Of a stretch of DNA of 64,000 nucleotides, positions 20,966 to 31,315 are shown in pieces. Where the stretch lies: positions 122,501 to 186,500 of the forward strand of contig JACYXH010000209.1 in the NCBI GenBank assembly GCA_026745465.1, written 5' to 3'. Position 1 is the stretch's first letter. Every line of letters starts with the position of its first letter. The notes beneath the pieces are model-generated. The model had not been told where the DNA came from. It did no database searches and saw nothing but the letters and a program-made list of their open reading frames with translations. This DNA is from Lota lota (Eukaryota; Chordata; Actinopteri; Gadiformes; Lotidae). The translations under genes were made by a program, and so were the position numbers.

Positions 20966-21282
20966 AAGAACGGAGAAAACGATGACGGACAAACGGAGTG
21001 AAGGAACGGAGAGAAGCATCGAGACGGACAGACAAACTAGTGAACGAGATCGGAACGAACGACGACGACGGCGGCGTAACGCACACGCACGGTGAGAGTA
21101 GAGGAAACGGTGAGGCTGTGTATGGTTCGTTCGTATCGTATCGTCTCTTCCGGAGTACTCCAAACTCGGACCGGAAGTGTCCTACCGAGGGGGCGGGCCC
21201 GAGCCTGGAGCTCTGCATAAAGACCCCGCTCTCTTGTTCAGGAAACGGAAGTTTACGGAAATCCAACCGACGAAGGGACGAC

Positions 21283-21373
21283 ATGACGAAGAGACAACAT
21301 GGGCGCGTTAGCCTCTCCGGAGACGAAGAACAAGACGTTTTAAAGCAGAGAGCCGGGACAGAAACATTCCAAG
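21283..21373 (+). CDS. Candidate short first coding exon, copy B
   Basis: Encodes MTKRQHGRVSLSGDEEQDVL plus KQRAGTETFQ up to donor AAG|GTGGGT. The upstream TATA is degraded to CATAAAG. See copy A for the reasoning. Confidence 0.45.
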
Positions 21374-22179
21374 GTGGGTCCAACACATTGAACCTCTAAT
21401 CCTCATCGTTGCCGTCCTGTCTGCAGTGCGCCATGTTGTACTGTAGCGTTAGCCCCACACGGGTCTCCTGCGCTCCGTGTGAACACGTGATGTTGATGCT
21501 TAGCGAAACCAACCTTCACGTGCTCTATTGTGTCGCCTCGTCGGATTCCACCAGCGCGTGCTCGGTGCTCGGCGTCCTGTTTGGAGCGCGGCACCACATG
21601 CGGGGCCGCGCTCTGTGCGCTTTGGTTGAACCCGACCAGGCGAGGCCAACACGGGACTTTAACAAAGTTAGTTTGGTGTTAAAGCATCAGGGCGTTCTTC
21701 ACGAGGAGGACGCATGCGTGATTAGGGATGGGTCCCGAAACCGGGTATTAACCGGGGCCCCTGGGTGTGGCCCCATGATACTATTACACACCGTAGTATG
21801 TAAAGTGTAATCGAATCTAAGTATCGATGAGCTCCGACGTACCCGATGCTGCAAGCGGTATTTGAGGAACAAAGGAAATAGATTTACTTCCTGGTGATCG
21901 TTCATCCAGAATGATTACCAGGAAAGGAAAAAAAGCAGATCTTCCTTCAGAAGAACTGTTCAGATAAGGCTTCAGGCCTTTTTGAGGTCCCAGCTGCATG
22001 CAGACCCCATCCCTGTTGCTCTATGCCACTGTCTTTTCTTTTCTCTTGTTTATTGATTTCTTTTTGTTTGTATCACATTTCAATTCTCTCAATAGTATAG
22101 AGTCTATAATAGTTATATATTCAAAACCTGTGTACGGTGTTGCTGTTGAAGAAATATGTCTTGTTCTTAACTTGTCTTC

Positions 22180-22478
22180 TTCTAAAAGAAGCGGTAAGAG
22201 TAGCGTTAAAGTAGCGGCTGGATAAGCAGTATGGATCAGAGTAGTAGTGGCGTTAGAATCTTCCCTGTGTGTGAGTGCAGTTGGCTCCTTCATTCGCGGT
22301 GGTAGCGGTGTGAGAGTCGATAGTGACCAGTGTGTTTATGTTCAGTGCTGTTGTACCGACCTGTTGGCTCAAGAGCTTTGCTTGAAGCAACACATTTATG
22401 AATATTAACACATTATTACATGTATACAACATACAATAGTTACAATTTTAATTTAATTTTCATAATTTTCTTCTAGGA
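22180..22478 (+). promoter_or_regulatory. Conserved TRIM 5' flank with 5'-UTR intron acceptor
   Basis: A flank of about 300 bp that is also present, inverted, at 40703-41010 and 56700-57000. It ends with TTTTCTTCTAG|GAATGG, a good splice acceptor directly before the start codon, so an untranslated exon probably lies upstream (CCTTCATTCGCGGTGGTAGC region). No TATA box found. Confidence 0.5.
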
Positions 22479-24104
22479 ATGGCATCTGACTCTTCCTGGT
22501 CTAAGGATATATTTTCATGTCCCATCTGTCTGGATGTGTTCAACAGCCCAGTTTCCACAGCATGTGGACACAACTTCTGCAGAACCTGTATTACAACATG
22601 CTGGGATGGCCAAGTCCAGTACAAATGTCCTATTTGCAGCAAGCTGTTCCAGACAAGACCTGATGTACAGGTCAATACCTTCATATCAGAGATGGTTGAT
22701 CAGTTTAGAAGTTCTGTATGTGTCAAAGAGCAGCCTTGTGTTGAACCAGGAGAAGTTCCCTGTGACGTCTGTACTGGGACCCAGCTGAAGGCTGTGAAGT
22801 CCTGCCTAGTGTGTTTTACCTCTTACTGCCAAACCCACCTGGAGCCACATCAGAGAGTCGCAGGCCTGAAGAGACATCGGCTGGTCGAGCCTATGGACCG
22901 TCTGGAAGACAGGATGTGTAAGAAACACGACCGACTTCTGGAGCTCTTCTGCCATACTGAACAGGTGTGTGTGTGTCTGTGCTGCACAGTGACGGACCAC
23001 AAGTCCCATCCTGTTGTACCTCTAAAGGAGGAATATGAAGTGAAGACGGCCCAGCTGGGGAAGATTGAGTCTGAAGTTCGGCAGATGATCCAGGAGAGAC
23101 AACGAAAGATTCAGGAGATTAAAGACACAGTGGACCGCAGCAAAGCAGACGCAGACAGAGAGATAGCTGATGGTGTGCAGGTCTTCACTGATCTGAAGCG
23201 CTCTGTTGAAAAGTGGCAGGGTGAGTTCAACCAAACGGTTAAAGAGAGACTGCAATCCACAGAGAAAGAGGCTGAAGACCTCTTCAAAGAGCTGGATCAG
23301 GAAATAGAAGATCTGACCAATAGAAGCTCAGAGGTGAAGCAGCTCTCACACACTGAAGACCACCTCCACCTCCTTCAGACCTTCAGATCCCTGAAGAATC
23401 CTCCACCCACCAGGGACTGGACAACGGTGGAGGTCCGTCCTCCGTCATACGTGGGGTGCTTGAGGAGATCCCTGGATCAGCTGGAGGATACACTGGATAT
23501 GGAGATGAAGAAGCTGTGTGATGCAGCTGAACTGAAGAGGGTCCAGCAGTATGAAGTAGAAATGACTCTGGATCCTGATACAGCTCATCCCCGGCTCATC
23601 CTGTCTGAGGATGGGAAACAAGTACATCATGGAGGTGTATGGAAGACACTCCCAGACAACCCTAAGAGATTTACACAGAATCTAAATGTTCTCACGAGGC
23701 AGAGCTTCTCCTCAGGAAGATTTTACTTTGAGGTCCAGGTTAAAGACAAGACTGAATGGTGTTTAGGAGTGATCAGAGAGTCCATCGGCAGAAACGGTGG
23801 GATCAACCCAATCCCTGAGAATGGTTACTGGACTATTTTATTCAACAAGGAAGGTTTGGTATTTAGAGATAACCCTGATGTCCGTCTCCCTCTGAGAGCT
23901 GAGCTCCAGAAGGTGGGGGTGTTTGTTGATTATGATGAGTGTCTGGTCTCCTTCTATGATGTGGAAGCCAGGGTTCATATCTACTCTGCTACTGGCTGCA
24001 CCTTTAGTGAGCCTCTCTATCCATTCCTCAATCCAGGGATCTATGTTTATAAAGGTAAAAACTCTGCCCCCCTGATCATCTCACCTGTCAATCAAACAGA
24101 CTAG
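22479..24104 (+). CDS. TRIM-family E3 ubiquitin ligase (bloodthirsty/TRIM39-like), intact
   Basis: Single-exon 541-aa protein. RING C3HC4 at residues 14-53 (C14, C17, C29, H31, C34, C37, C50, C53). B-box1 about 95-124 (CDVC...CLVC...CQTH). B-box2 about 147-177 (CKKH...CVCLCCTVTDHKSH). Coiled coil about 190-300 rich in K/E/Q. PRY begins near LDPDTAHPRLILSEDG, then SPRY with SFSSGRFYFEVQV, WCLGVIRES, YWTILF and VGVFVDYDE. The domain order matches fish TRIM expansions that act as cytosolic E3 ligases in antiviral and inflammatory signalling. It starts just after a splice acceptor. The full domain set and lack of stops argue for function. It could equally be named TRIM21- or TRIM16-like. Confidence 0.92.
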   Translation: MASDSSWSKDIFSCPICLDVFNSPVSTACGHNFCRTCITTCWDGQVQYKCPICSKLFQTRPDVQVNTFISEMVDQFRSSVCVKEQPCVEPGEVPCDVCTGTQLKAVKSCLVCFTSYCQTHLEPHQRVAGLKRHRLVEPMDRLEDRMCKKHDRLLELFCHTEQVCVCLCCTVTDHKSHPVVPLKEEYEVKTAQLGKIESEVRQMIQERQRKIQEIKDTVDRSKADADREIADGVQVFTDLKRSVEKWQGEFNQTVKERLQSTEKEAEDLFKELDQEIEDLTNRSSEVKQLSHTEDHLHLLQTFRSLKNPPPTRDWTTVEVRPPSYVGCLRRSLDQLEDTLDMEMKKLCDAAELKRVQQYEVEMTLDPDTAHPRLILSEDGKQVHHGGVWKTLPDNPKRFTQNLNVLTRQSFSSGRFYFEVQVKDKTEWCLGVIRESIGRNGGINPIPENGYWTILFNKEGLVFRDNPDVRLPLRAELQKVGVFVDYDECLVSFYDVEARVHIYSATGCTFSEPLYPFLNPGIYVYKGKNSAPLIISPVNQTD

Positions 24105-24520
24105 GACCTTTGTTTGATAGTAAAATAATCAAACGACCAAAACCACTGATGTTGTTTCCTGCATGGGAATCTCTACTATGTTGATCTGAGAGAACTGCAT
24201 TAATGTTGTACTGCTTTCATTTGACAAGAAGGAATTCATTCGGAAAAGAACCCTGACTATTGTAAAATATAACCCATGATACATGATTCGATTACATATA
24301 CTATATTGATCAATATCTGATTGCTGCTGAATGTTTTTTATACATTTAACAATATGAAATTGAGAAACATTTACAGGTGCATGTTAAAAATCTCTAGTTT
24401 CTTAAACAAAAAGAAGATATTAGTTTATGCTTCTGAAAAATGAATGACAACAATCAAATGTTTGTACACTTATTTTTTCAATAAAAATGTACAAAAGGTA
24501 GAATGGGGTCATTTTCTGTG
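24105..24520 (+). other. TRIM 3' UTR with polyadenylation signal
   Basis: AATAAA at 24480-24485, about 375 bp after the stop. The same UTR occurs, inverted, at 38700-39088. Confidence 0.7.
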
Positions 24521-24524
24521 GAAT

Positions 24525-24750
24525 AGGTACCTTCTCTACAATAATTACTCAGTAGAATAGGTACATTCTCTACAATATGTATTCAGTAGAATAGGTACAT
24601 TCTCAGTACAATATGTATTCAGTAGAATAGGTACATTCTCAGTACAATATGTATTCAGTAGAATAGGTACATTCTCAGTACAATATGTATTCAGTAGAAT
24701 AGGTACATTCTCAGTACAATATGCATTCAGTAGAATAGGTACATTCTCCT
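24525..24750 (+). repeat. 36-bp minisatellite in the TRIM 3' flank
   Basis: About six copies of TTCAGTAGAATAGGTACATT plus CTCAGTACAATATGTA. Matching inverted arrays lie at 38320-38660 and, reduced, at 48730-48805. The flank was therefore duplicated with the gene. Confidence 0.92.
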
Positions 24751-25583
24751 TCGCTCTCTCCCCCTCCTTCCCTCATTCTCTTCCCCTCCTCTCACTCCCT
24801 CCCTTCCTCTCTCCTTCCCTCTCAGTGTCTCTTCTCTCTACATATTTTCCCCTCCCTTTCCCTCTCTCCCTCTCTCTCTCCCACCTTTCCTCTTCCCCCC
24901 TCCCTCCCTCTCTCCTACAGTGAAGCTGACTGTCATCGATGTCTCTGTGTCAACATCATTGGGCCTGTGTGTCACTCCGTCCACTGCCGCCACCTAGCGG
25001 CCGCCGGCTGCCACTTCTCCACGTGCTTCTGTTTACACACACTGCCAGCAATCACCAATCTACGCTCCCTATTTCTCCACCGCGCTTCCTAGCAGCCGGC
25101 GCCAGTTCGTTGTTACTCTCCACCTAATAGTATCTTCGTTCCCGCAATTCTGACTCTCGTGATTCTCTCTCTCCCTCTCCCTCCCCCTCTCTCTCCCACC
25201 TTCCCTTTCTCTCTCTCACTCTATCCTCCCCTCTCTCCCTCTCCCTCCCTCTCTCCTACAGTGAAGCTGACTGTCATCGATGTCTGTCAACAGCATTTGG
25301 CCTGTGTCTTCCAATCTAAATGTTCAGTTAAAGTTCATATCTCTCTCCATCTCTCTGTCCCCTCTCCTCTTGTTCGTGCTTTTTATACGTTTAACGATAT
25401 CAAATTGCAAATGACTACAGGAACTACAAGTGTTCATTTTGATAACATAATAAAATGTTTCTAAACCTTTTTGATTTCAATTCAAATTTACAAAAGTAGA
25501 ATGGGACATATTCAGTGGAAAATGAGCATTCTCTACAATATGTATTCAGTAGAATAGCTATATTCTCAATCTGTATTATACTG

Positions 25584-25618
<35 letters not shown>

Positions 25619-25666
25619 TGTACTGAATTCTCTCTCTATTGTACTGAATTCTCTCTCTATTGTACT

Positions 25667-25760
<94 letters not shown>
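24751..25760 (+). repeat. CT-rich tracts, dispersed repeat and (CT)n(TA)n
   Basis: Pyrimidine tracts (24750-24920, 25160-25258), two copies of the GTGAAGCTGACTGTCATCGA block (24920 and 25260), a GC-rich insert (24965-25160, inverted at 37935-38090), then (CT)n interrupted by ATTGTACTGAATT units and a (TA)n tail to 25757. No gene. Confidence 0.85.
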
Positions 25761-26639
25761 GTTTTAATAAGCAGGGACTCAACAATTCCAGGAATCCTTT
25801 CCGTGATTTGAATCTCTAGTCCCGTTTGACACGACCGGTAGATCATGGCAGTTGGTGCCACGCCCCTAGAAAACCACAGAACAGCCCGTAGTTCCAGGAA
25901 GGAATCGAATTCATAAATACGTTCATGACTTTTAATTGATAGTTCAACCAGACTTTTCTACACCATTTGTAGATTTGTTTGCATTCTTTGCATTCGATGA
26001 CTCTCTCTCTAGGTTAAACACCTGCTGTTGCAGGCATCGCCTCTGATTGGCTGATAGGGTTACCCGGTCACCTGCTGATTAAGCGCTGATGTGACACACC
26101 TGTCCTCCGCTTGGTGAAACTGAACTGAAGGGATGTTTACAGGGGGGGCCGGCAGCCCCGCAGCCCCAGAATGAACCAGGACTGTTAAGGGCCTGAGGGG
26201 ACCCAGTTGTTTGGTTTGTTTAGACTCCTAGTCCAAAGGATCCTCAATGTCCTACCTGAGCAGCCCAAACCTGGCCATTCATCTCACTGAACGCTCTGGA
26301 TAAAGACATCTGCTAATGTTCATAGTTTGAGTTATAATTTGGCTAACATGGTCTTCTGTAGTTGTAAGTGAGAGCAGATAGGTTTAGGAACCAGACAGAA
26401 TAGTTACATACAACGAGTCTTGTTTTTAATGCCATTTAGTTTTTGTATAGCACAAAAAGTTACCAACAATTCTGTTTTTCTTTTTCTTATCTCATCTCAC
26501 TTGGATGCAAGTAGTTCTTCCTGCAAAGTGTTTCACGTGTTCATTTCTTTTTAAATTTCATATGTACACCGGGGGGTGATTTCCTAAACCTGGCGGTCAG
26601 TGGCTTGTCAGCAGCTTGTGATGTCATCACTCAGCCGAG
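25761..26639. other. No gene; SINE-like tail near 26285-26325
   Basis: CTCTGGATAAAGACATCTGC at about 26295 resembles the conserved 3' tail of teleost SINEs (..TTTGGATAAAAGCGTCTGC..). The preceding 200 bp or so may be the rest of a diverged SINE. Otherwise nothing recognised. Confidence 0.45.
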
Positions 26640-26801
26640 GTTCAGTACCTCGGACAGCGACAGGGGAAGACGTCGCCTACTCTGTCTGCTGTGGTTCAGC
26701 ACCTCGGACAGCGACAGGGGAAGACGTCGCCTACTCTGTCTGCTGTGGTTCAGCACCTCGGACAGCGACAGGGGAAGACGTCGCCTACTCTGTCTGCTGT
26801 G
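26640..26801 (+). repeat. Three perfect-length 54-bp tandem copies
   Basis: Copies at 26640, 26694 and 26748, with one substitution in the first. 54 is a multiple of three, so plus-strand frames read PRTATGEDVAYSVCCGSA or STSDSDRGRRRLLCLLWF three times, and a minus-strand frame is open too. No start context or splice support, so not called as a gene. Confidence 0.92.
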
Positions 26802-26893
26802 GCTGTCCTCGACACACGCAACCACCAGGCCAACGCCATATACACGTTGCCTTTATTTTACACCTTCATACTATTCAACTATGCCCTTCTAAT

Positions 26894-26901
<8 letters not shown>

Positions 26902-26949
<48 letters not shown>

Positions 26950-27030
26950 ACAGCTGATATGTTATAACTGCTGCAATGTTTTTAGATGAGGGGTTGTTGT
27001 TCTTTGGTTTTAACTCCCGTTCCGGGGGGT

Positions 27031-27081
<51 letters not shown>

Positions 27082-27246
27082 GGACATAGGCCTACACACT
27101 GGTGATGTGTAGATCAGCCTACAGCTCAACATTCAGATTCCCCGTGTCCAGAAAGGGAGTTAAAACCAAAGAACAACAACCCCTCATCCAAATACATTGC
27201 AGCAGTTATAACATAGCAGCTGTCCACACACACACACACACACACA
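26902..27246. repeat. Fold-back: 92-bp arms around a poly-G core
   Basis: Left arm about 26926-27018 and right arm about 27155-27246 are near-perfect inverse complements, from the TG/CA runs through GTTATAACTGCTGCAATG and GAGGGGTTGTTGTTCTTTGG to AACTCCC/GGGAGTT. The 136-bp spacer starts with about 55 G residues. The left TG run extends to about 26902. Confidence 0.92.
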
Positions 27247-28484
27247 ACTTCTCCTGCGTGTAATCTTTCATCCTAGGTCCACACAGGTTTGGTTTTTGGT
27301 CTGTTTCCCGTTCTGTCTTGGCTCGTGTTTTTCTTAAAGCTCCAATGGTCGACCAGCGTTGCCCCCCCCCATTAAAAAAATAAACCAAATACAGAAAGAT
27401 AATAAAGACACCTTGCTCCTTCTCCCTCGATGTGGTGGTGGGAACAACTGAAGCGACATGGGGAGCCGTGTGGTTTGCTTCGGTAGTGTCGGGGACCACT
27501 GACGTTAGAGATGGAGAGATGGGCGTGTCTGACTCATGCGCCGTGCGCCCCCCCCCCCCCCCCCCCCTTTTATCGTAGTCTACATCACCGCGAATATGGA
27601 CGGCGTTCTATCTGCGAACGACGACGTGATGCACGTTTTTGAACGGCACCTGCTCTAAGTAGCCCACGTGAGATAATTAAGGACATCATTAATTCATAAG
27701 TGGCACGTGGCTGTAGTTTATACCTTAATCATGCCATAAAATGCAACAAAATATAAAAAATCATGTCTCATGATATTAAATAGTCCAATTAGATGTACTC
27801 TAAGATAGAGCTTAATATATACTATGTAAATATGTTATAGGCTAAAGGTTGTGTAATGAACCAGTCGACGGAGTGAATTTCTACCATTTAAAGGACTAGT
27901 GCACCCCCTGACGGTGAAAGTAGGCATTGCACATCAGCCCGGTGATACAATATCCAATATCGCTGACCTAAAATATGACAAAATAGAAACAACAGAAACA
28001 ATAAAGTTTAGAACATTAATCTATTGTTTTGAATGTATTCAACAAATTATGATGGGGACAAAATCCGCCATTTCAAAGAGTGGTGAGGACATGTCCCCAG
28101 CGTAAAGGACACCATTGGGTGTTGTGATGGCTGTATATGTTTGAATAAAGTTATTTTGTTTTGTGAGCATTACCTAAAGGAAAACAGCATTTGGCTGGAC
28201 TTTTAAGTTGCTCCTTCTATATATTTTACAAATGGTTTGTGTGGCATAATGTGTGAGGAATACAGATTATTTGTTTAAATCAACTATTTTACATTCTCCC
28301 ACCACTGGGTGTCGCTACAACACTGATTATGGGACTGCTACTTGTAAGTGACAGGGCACAGGTAGTAGCCTACAGCAAACATGTGTCAAAAGGGTCTATT
28401 CTGAACTACCTACATTTAACTTAAAGTAGTTCAAATATTAGACTAAAATAATCTAAATAGTACCTATGTAATGTCTACACACGT
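27247..28484. other. No gene recognised
   Basis: Includes an eight-C run at 27363 and an 18-C run near 27550. The minus-strand frame at 27206-27499 runs into the CA arm. The short plus-strand frame at 27899-28105 has no domain. Unassigned. Confidence 0.4.
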
Positions 28485-28800
28485 AATGTGTAGGCACGAC
28501 AATAATTAACACAATCCGAGATGAGCTAGAAAGGAGAGCAGAGATAGCAGAGGAGGAAGAGAAGGGAGAGGAAGGAGAGCGGAGAAACTAAGATGAGAGG
28601 ACGGAGAGGAGAGGAGAGCTGTCAAGACAAAGTCACGGTACTCACACACATGGGGTGAATCTTTACATGTAGTCACTGTGACCTTTGTGTAAGGTGTGAC
28701 CTTTGTGTAAGGTGTAACACATGTTGGGTTGTTGTATGGTGGACATTAAGTCATTGACTGGCTCATCAGCTACAAACTTGTGCAATCAATCAGTGATTTT
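28485..28800 (-). repeat. Right copy of an inverted duplication (partner 14266-14505)
   Basis: Reverse complement of the 14.3-14.5 kb block, with a GA-rich expansion in the middle. It is followed at 28850-29030 by a decayed copy of the TRIM 3' flank (GAGAATGTACCTATTCCACT, GTCTACTTTTGGTAAATC). Confidence 0.75.
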
Positions 28801-29134
28801 AATCCTTACTTGAATTCCATATTTTGTAAAAGGGTTTTTAGGCAACGTTTTTTTTATATCCCACTGAGAATGTACCTATTCCACTGAATACATAGTGTAC
28901 TGAGATTGTACACATTCCACAGAAAATGTCCCCCGTCTACTTTTGGTAAATCTTTATTCAAATCTGAAAACTGTACACATTTTTTAATGTGTTGTCAAAC
29001 ATGATTCAAACGAATAAACTAATTGAACTATTTGGTTTGAGGTGATGGCAGCCATCCGAATATCAGAACCAAAAACGGTCCCTGAAACAGCTCAGTTGTC
29101 CCAATTCCACATATAAAGAAAAACACACAAAATG
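28801..29134 (-). pseudogene. TRIM 3'-flank relic without TRIM
   Basis: Matches the layout of 38640-38760 (minisatellite unit, ACAGAAAATGTCCCC, then Lys-rich T/A tract), in the orientation of a minus-strand TRIM, but no coding part adjoins. The gene body appears to be lost. Confidence 0.4.
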
Positions 29135-29152
29135 GTTAAAAATTAAAACATG

Positions 29153-29934
29153 TTTATTTATGAAACAACAAGTGTTCAAACATGCATTTCAAGCCCTCAA
29201 GGATTAAAACTCAAAAACCCCCATGGGGAAAAGAGAAACCTTTAAAAAATAAAAGTGGAGCAACCAAGGGACAAGTCTGGTTTAGCGCTAAATGAGTCTA
29301 GTTTAGGATTAAGGATGGTTGACTTAGTATAAAGTTTGAAATAGGTCATTTTAGGGGTGTTTGGTAATATGTTATGTTTAGGCCCCGTTTGGTTTAGGCA
29401 TTAGTTATTGTATTAAAGATTGATAAGTTTAAGTATAAGGTGAGAGTTTACGCATTTTAGAGATGTTTAGGTTTGAAGGTTAAGTTTAGGTAAGCGAGTT
29501 TAGGTACTAGGTTAAGTTTAGGCCTTTTTGAAGTTTAGGTTAGATGGCTAAGTTTAGGTATTAGGTTAGATCATCCTATTTTATTTGTGGTTAAATTGAG
29601 GCCTTAGGGTTAGAAAGAAGGTTAAGATCAGGGCTCAGGTTTGCTTCCAGCCTTGTCCCTTTAGTCGCTCCCTTAAGAGGGTTCCCAGCTAAGGGTGTTG
29701 GAAATACAATAGCTGGTATCACAGATAGTGTACAAAAAAAAACAAATCAAAAGATTGAGCTACACATACTTTCCCCAAAAGCTGGTGTGACATAATGGTT
29801 TCTTTTCAAAGTGAACAGTAAAGAAATATCAGTATGGCTTGTAGTAGGCAGTTGATGAGCTCTGCGTGGTTATCTTGGCTGTAGGTGTAGCCAGGGATCC
29901 TCAGGGTGGATGGGGAATAGGACACTGGAGTAGA
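29153..29934 (-). other. Putative 3' UTR of an unidentified minus-strand gene
   Basis: AATAAA at 29153-29158 (minus). Between it and the stop at 29935 lies a long stretch rich in GGTTAAGTTTAGG-like words (29280-29640). No open frame. Confidence 0.35.
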
Positions 29935-30251
29935 TCAACTGTTCAGGTCATCAAACTGTGAAGTGAAAAGAAAAAAGTAAAGTCAGTTTCACATTGTGCT
30001 GGCTGATTTAGAAGACATTTTGCCAAATGTGATTGGGCATTTAAAGATTCCTAAACGCAGCACCACGCTACCTTGTCATGTGGTCCATTTATCGAAGCTC
30101 TCACCCGGGTCTAAGCAAAACTTACCATGTTGAATATTCAAAGTAAAAATCACATAAGATTGCAAGTCAAGCATCTTACCTGGGTCCACACGGGGTCTTT
30201 AGGGCGCTGTACTGCAGGCCTTTGGTCCATCCTCTGCTCCGGGCCGCGGTC
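29935..30251 (-). CDS. Last two exons of an unidentified gene
   Basis: Exon 30180-30251 (72 nt) has acceptor TTTAAACTCAG and donor CAG|GTAAGA. In the zero frame it reads DRGPEQRMDQRPAV then QRPKDPVWTQ. Exon 29935-29955 follows acceptor TTTCACTTCACAG and reads FDDLNS then TGA. Both splice pairs are strong and the frame joins cleanly. I do not recognise the protein. A third possible exon (30469-30588, donor GTGAAC) does not share this frame. The exons could be real, or decoys in a repeat-rich region. Confidence 0.4.
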
Positions 30252-30519
30252 CTGAGTTTAAAGAACCAGTCAGTCATCGAGCCGCTTGGTGGTTTGACCG
30301 CTTGCACAATTATGACCCTGGTTATACGCTGTCTCTGCTACTCTAGTAGCACCCACTACTAAGTTTCAAGTGATAAAAATGATCAAGATACAAAATACTA
30401 GAGCTCCTAAACACAGACCTAGTTCATCAGATTTACTCGATGAACCTTTACATCGGTTGAAGAGTTCACCTGGATGAGTAGCTGCTAGTTCTTAACACAA
30501 GGTGCAACCGCAAGGACCT

Positions 30520-30588
30520 CCAGCTGACCGCCACCGCCAGGACCTCCAGCTGACCACCACCGCCAGGACCTCCAGCTGCGTCCTTCTG
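30520..30588 (-). repeat. 26-bp tandem repeat
   Basis: Three copies of CCGCCAGGACCTCCAGCTGA plus CCACCA, the first and last diverged. The minus strand is GGTGGTCAGCTGGAGGTCC, Gly-rich in one frame. The unit is not a multiple of three. Confidence 0.8.
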
Positions 30589-30599
30589 AAACTTAACAC

Positions 30600-31085
30600 A
30601 TCTGCTCCATTTGCACATTTTACTCCCCGTTTAGTTAACTATAGAAAGTGATACTTTACTTGCCTTCATTGCTGATGTTTGTACATATCTCCCAATGGAC
30701 CCTTGGTGAAATATGCAAATGCTAATATAAAAAATGTAAAATTGTATGTACTACAAATCAGATTTTGCCAGTGAAGGCGTTTAGGGTTGCAAAACCAAAT
30801 TCAAAAAAGACAAGTCAACGTAAATTACAAAACACGCAAAGTTACGCTGGGAAAAACGCCAACTACGGTTGTAAAAATGTGAACAGTGACATTACGGAGA
30901 CTAAACCAAACTACCCGGTGCAAAGCTTCCAGCAAACTCTCCTCCAAACTATGGGTGCAAAACTGGCTTCCAAACTACCAGGTGCAAAGCTCCCAACACC
31001 GTTGCATTTACTGTACCAACAGTCTGAGCTGAGACCGGCTTGAACAAAAGGGGTCAACGCCAGAGGCTAAATCATACACGAAACC
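30600..31085 (+). other. No gene recognised; 92-codon frame of unknown value
   Basis: Plus-strand frame 30765-31043 (MPVKAFRVAKPNSKKTSQRK...) is Lys/Gln/Asn rich, with loosely repeated 'AKL' words. No domain. It abuts the 42-bp minisatellite and may be its diverged edge. Confidence 0.25.
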
Positions 31086-31315
31086 AGAATGCACTAAATG
31101 AAAAATATATAAATAAAATCGTATGGCACAGAATGAATGTGCATTGTAGAAAATAACAAACCGTATGGCACAGAATGAAAGTGCATTGTAGAAAATAAAA
31201 AAATCGTAAGGCCCAGAACGTATGCATTATAGAAAATTTAAATGGCACAGAATGAAACCCACATTGCACAGAATGAAACCCACATTGCACAGAATGAAAA
31301 CCACATTGCACACTT
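31086..31315 (+). repeat. 42-bp minisatellite, first site
   Basis: Units CGTATGGCACAGAATGAATG plus TGCATTGTAGAAAATAACAA, shorter units GCACAGAATGAAACCCACAT at the end. A second array of the same unit is at 33350-33560. Confidence 0.9.

Larger units (their letters stand above)
19546..22478 (+). repeat. Segmental duplication, copy 2
   Basis: Same modules as 16630-19262, about 2,916 bp downstream, with a full TRIM at its end. It retains the TRIM 5' flank piece (about 22180-22380) that copy 1 lacks. Confidence 0.88.
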
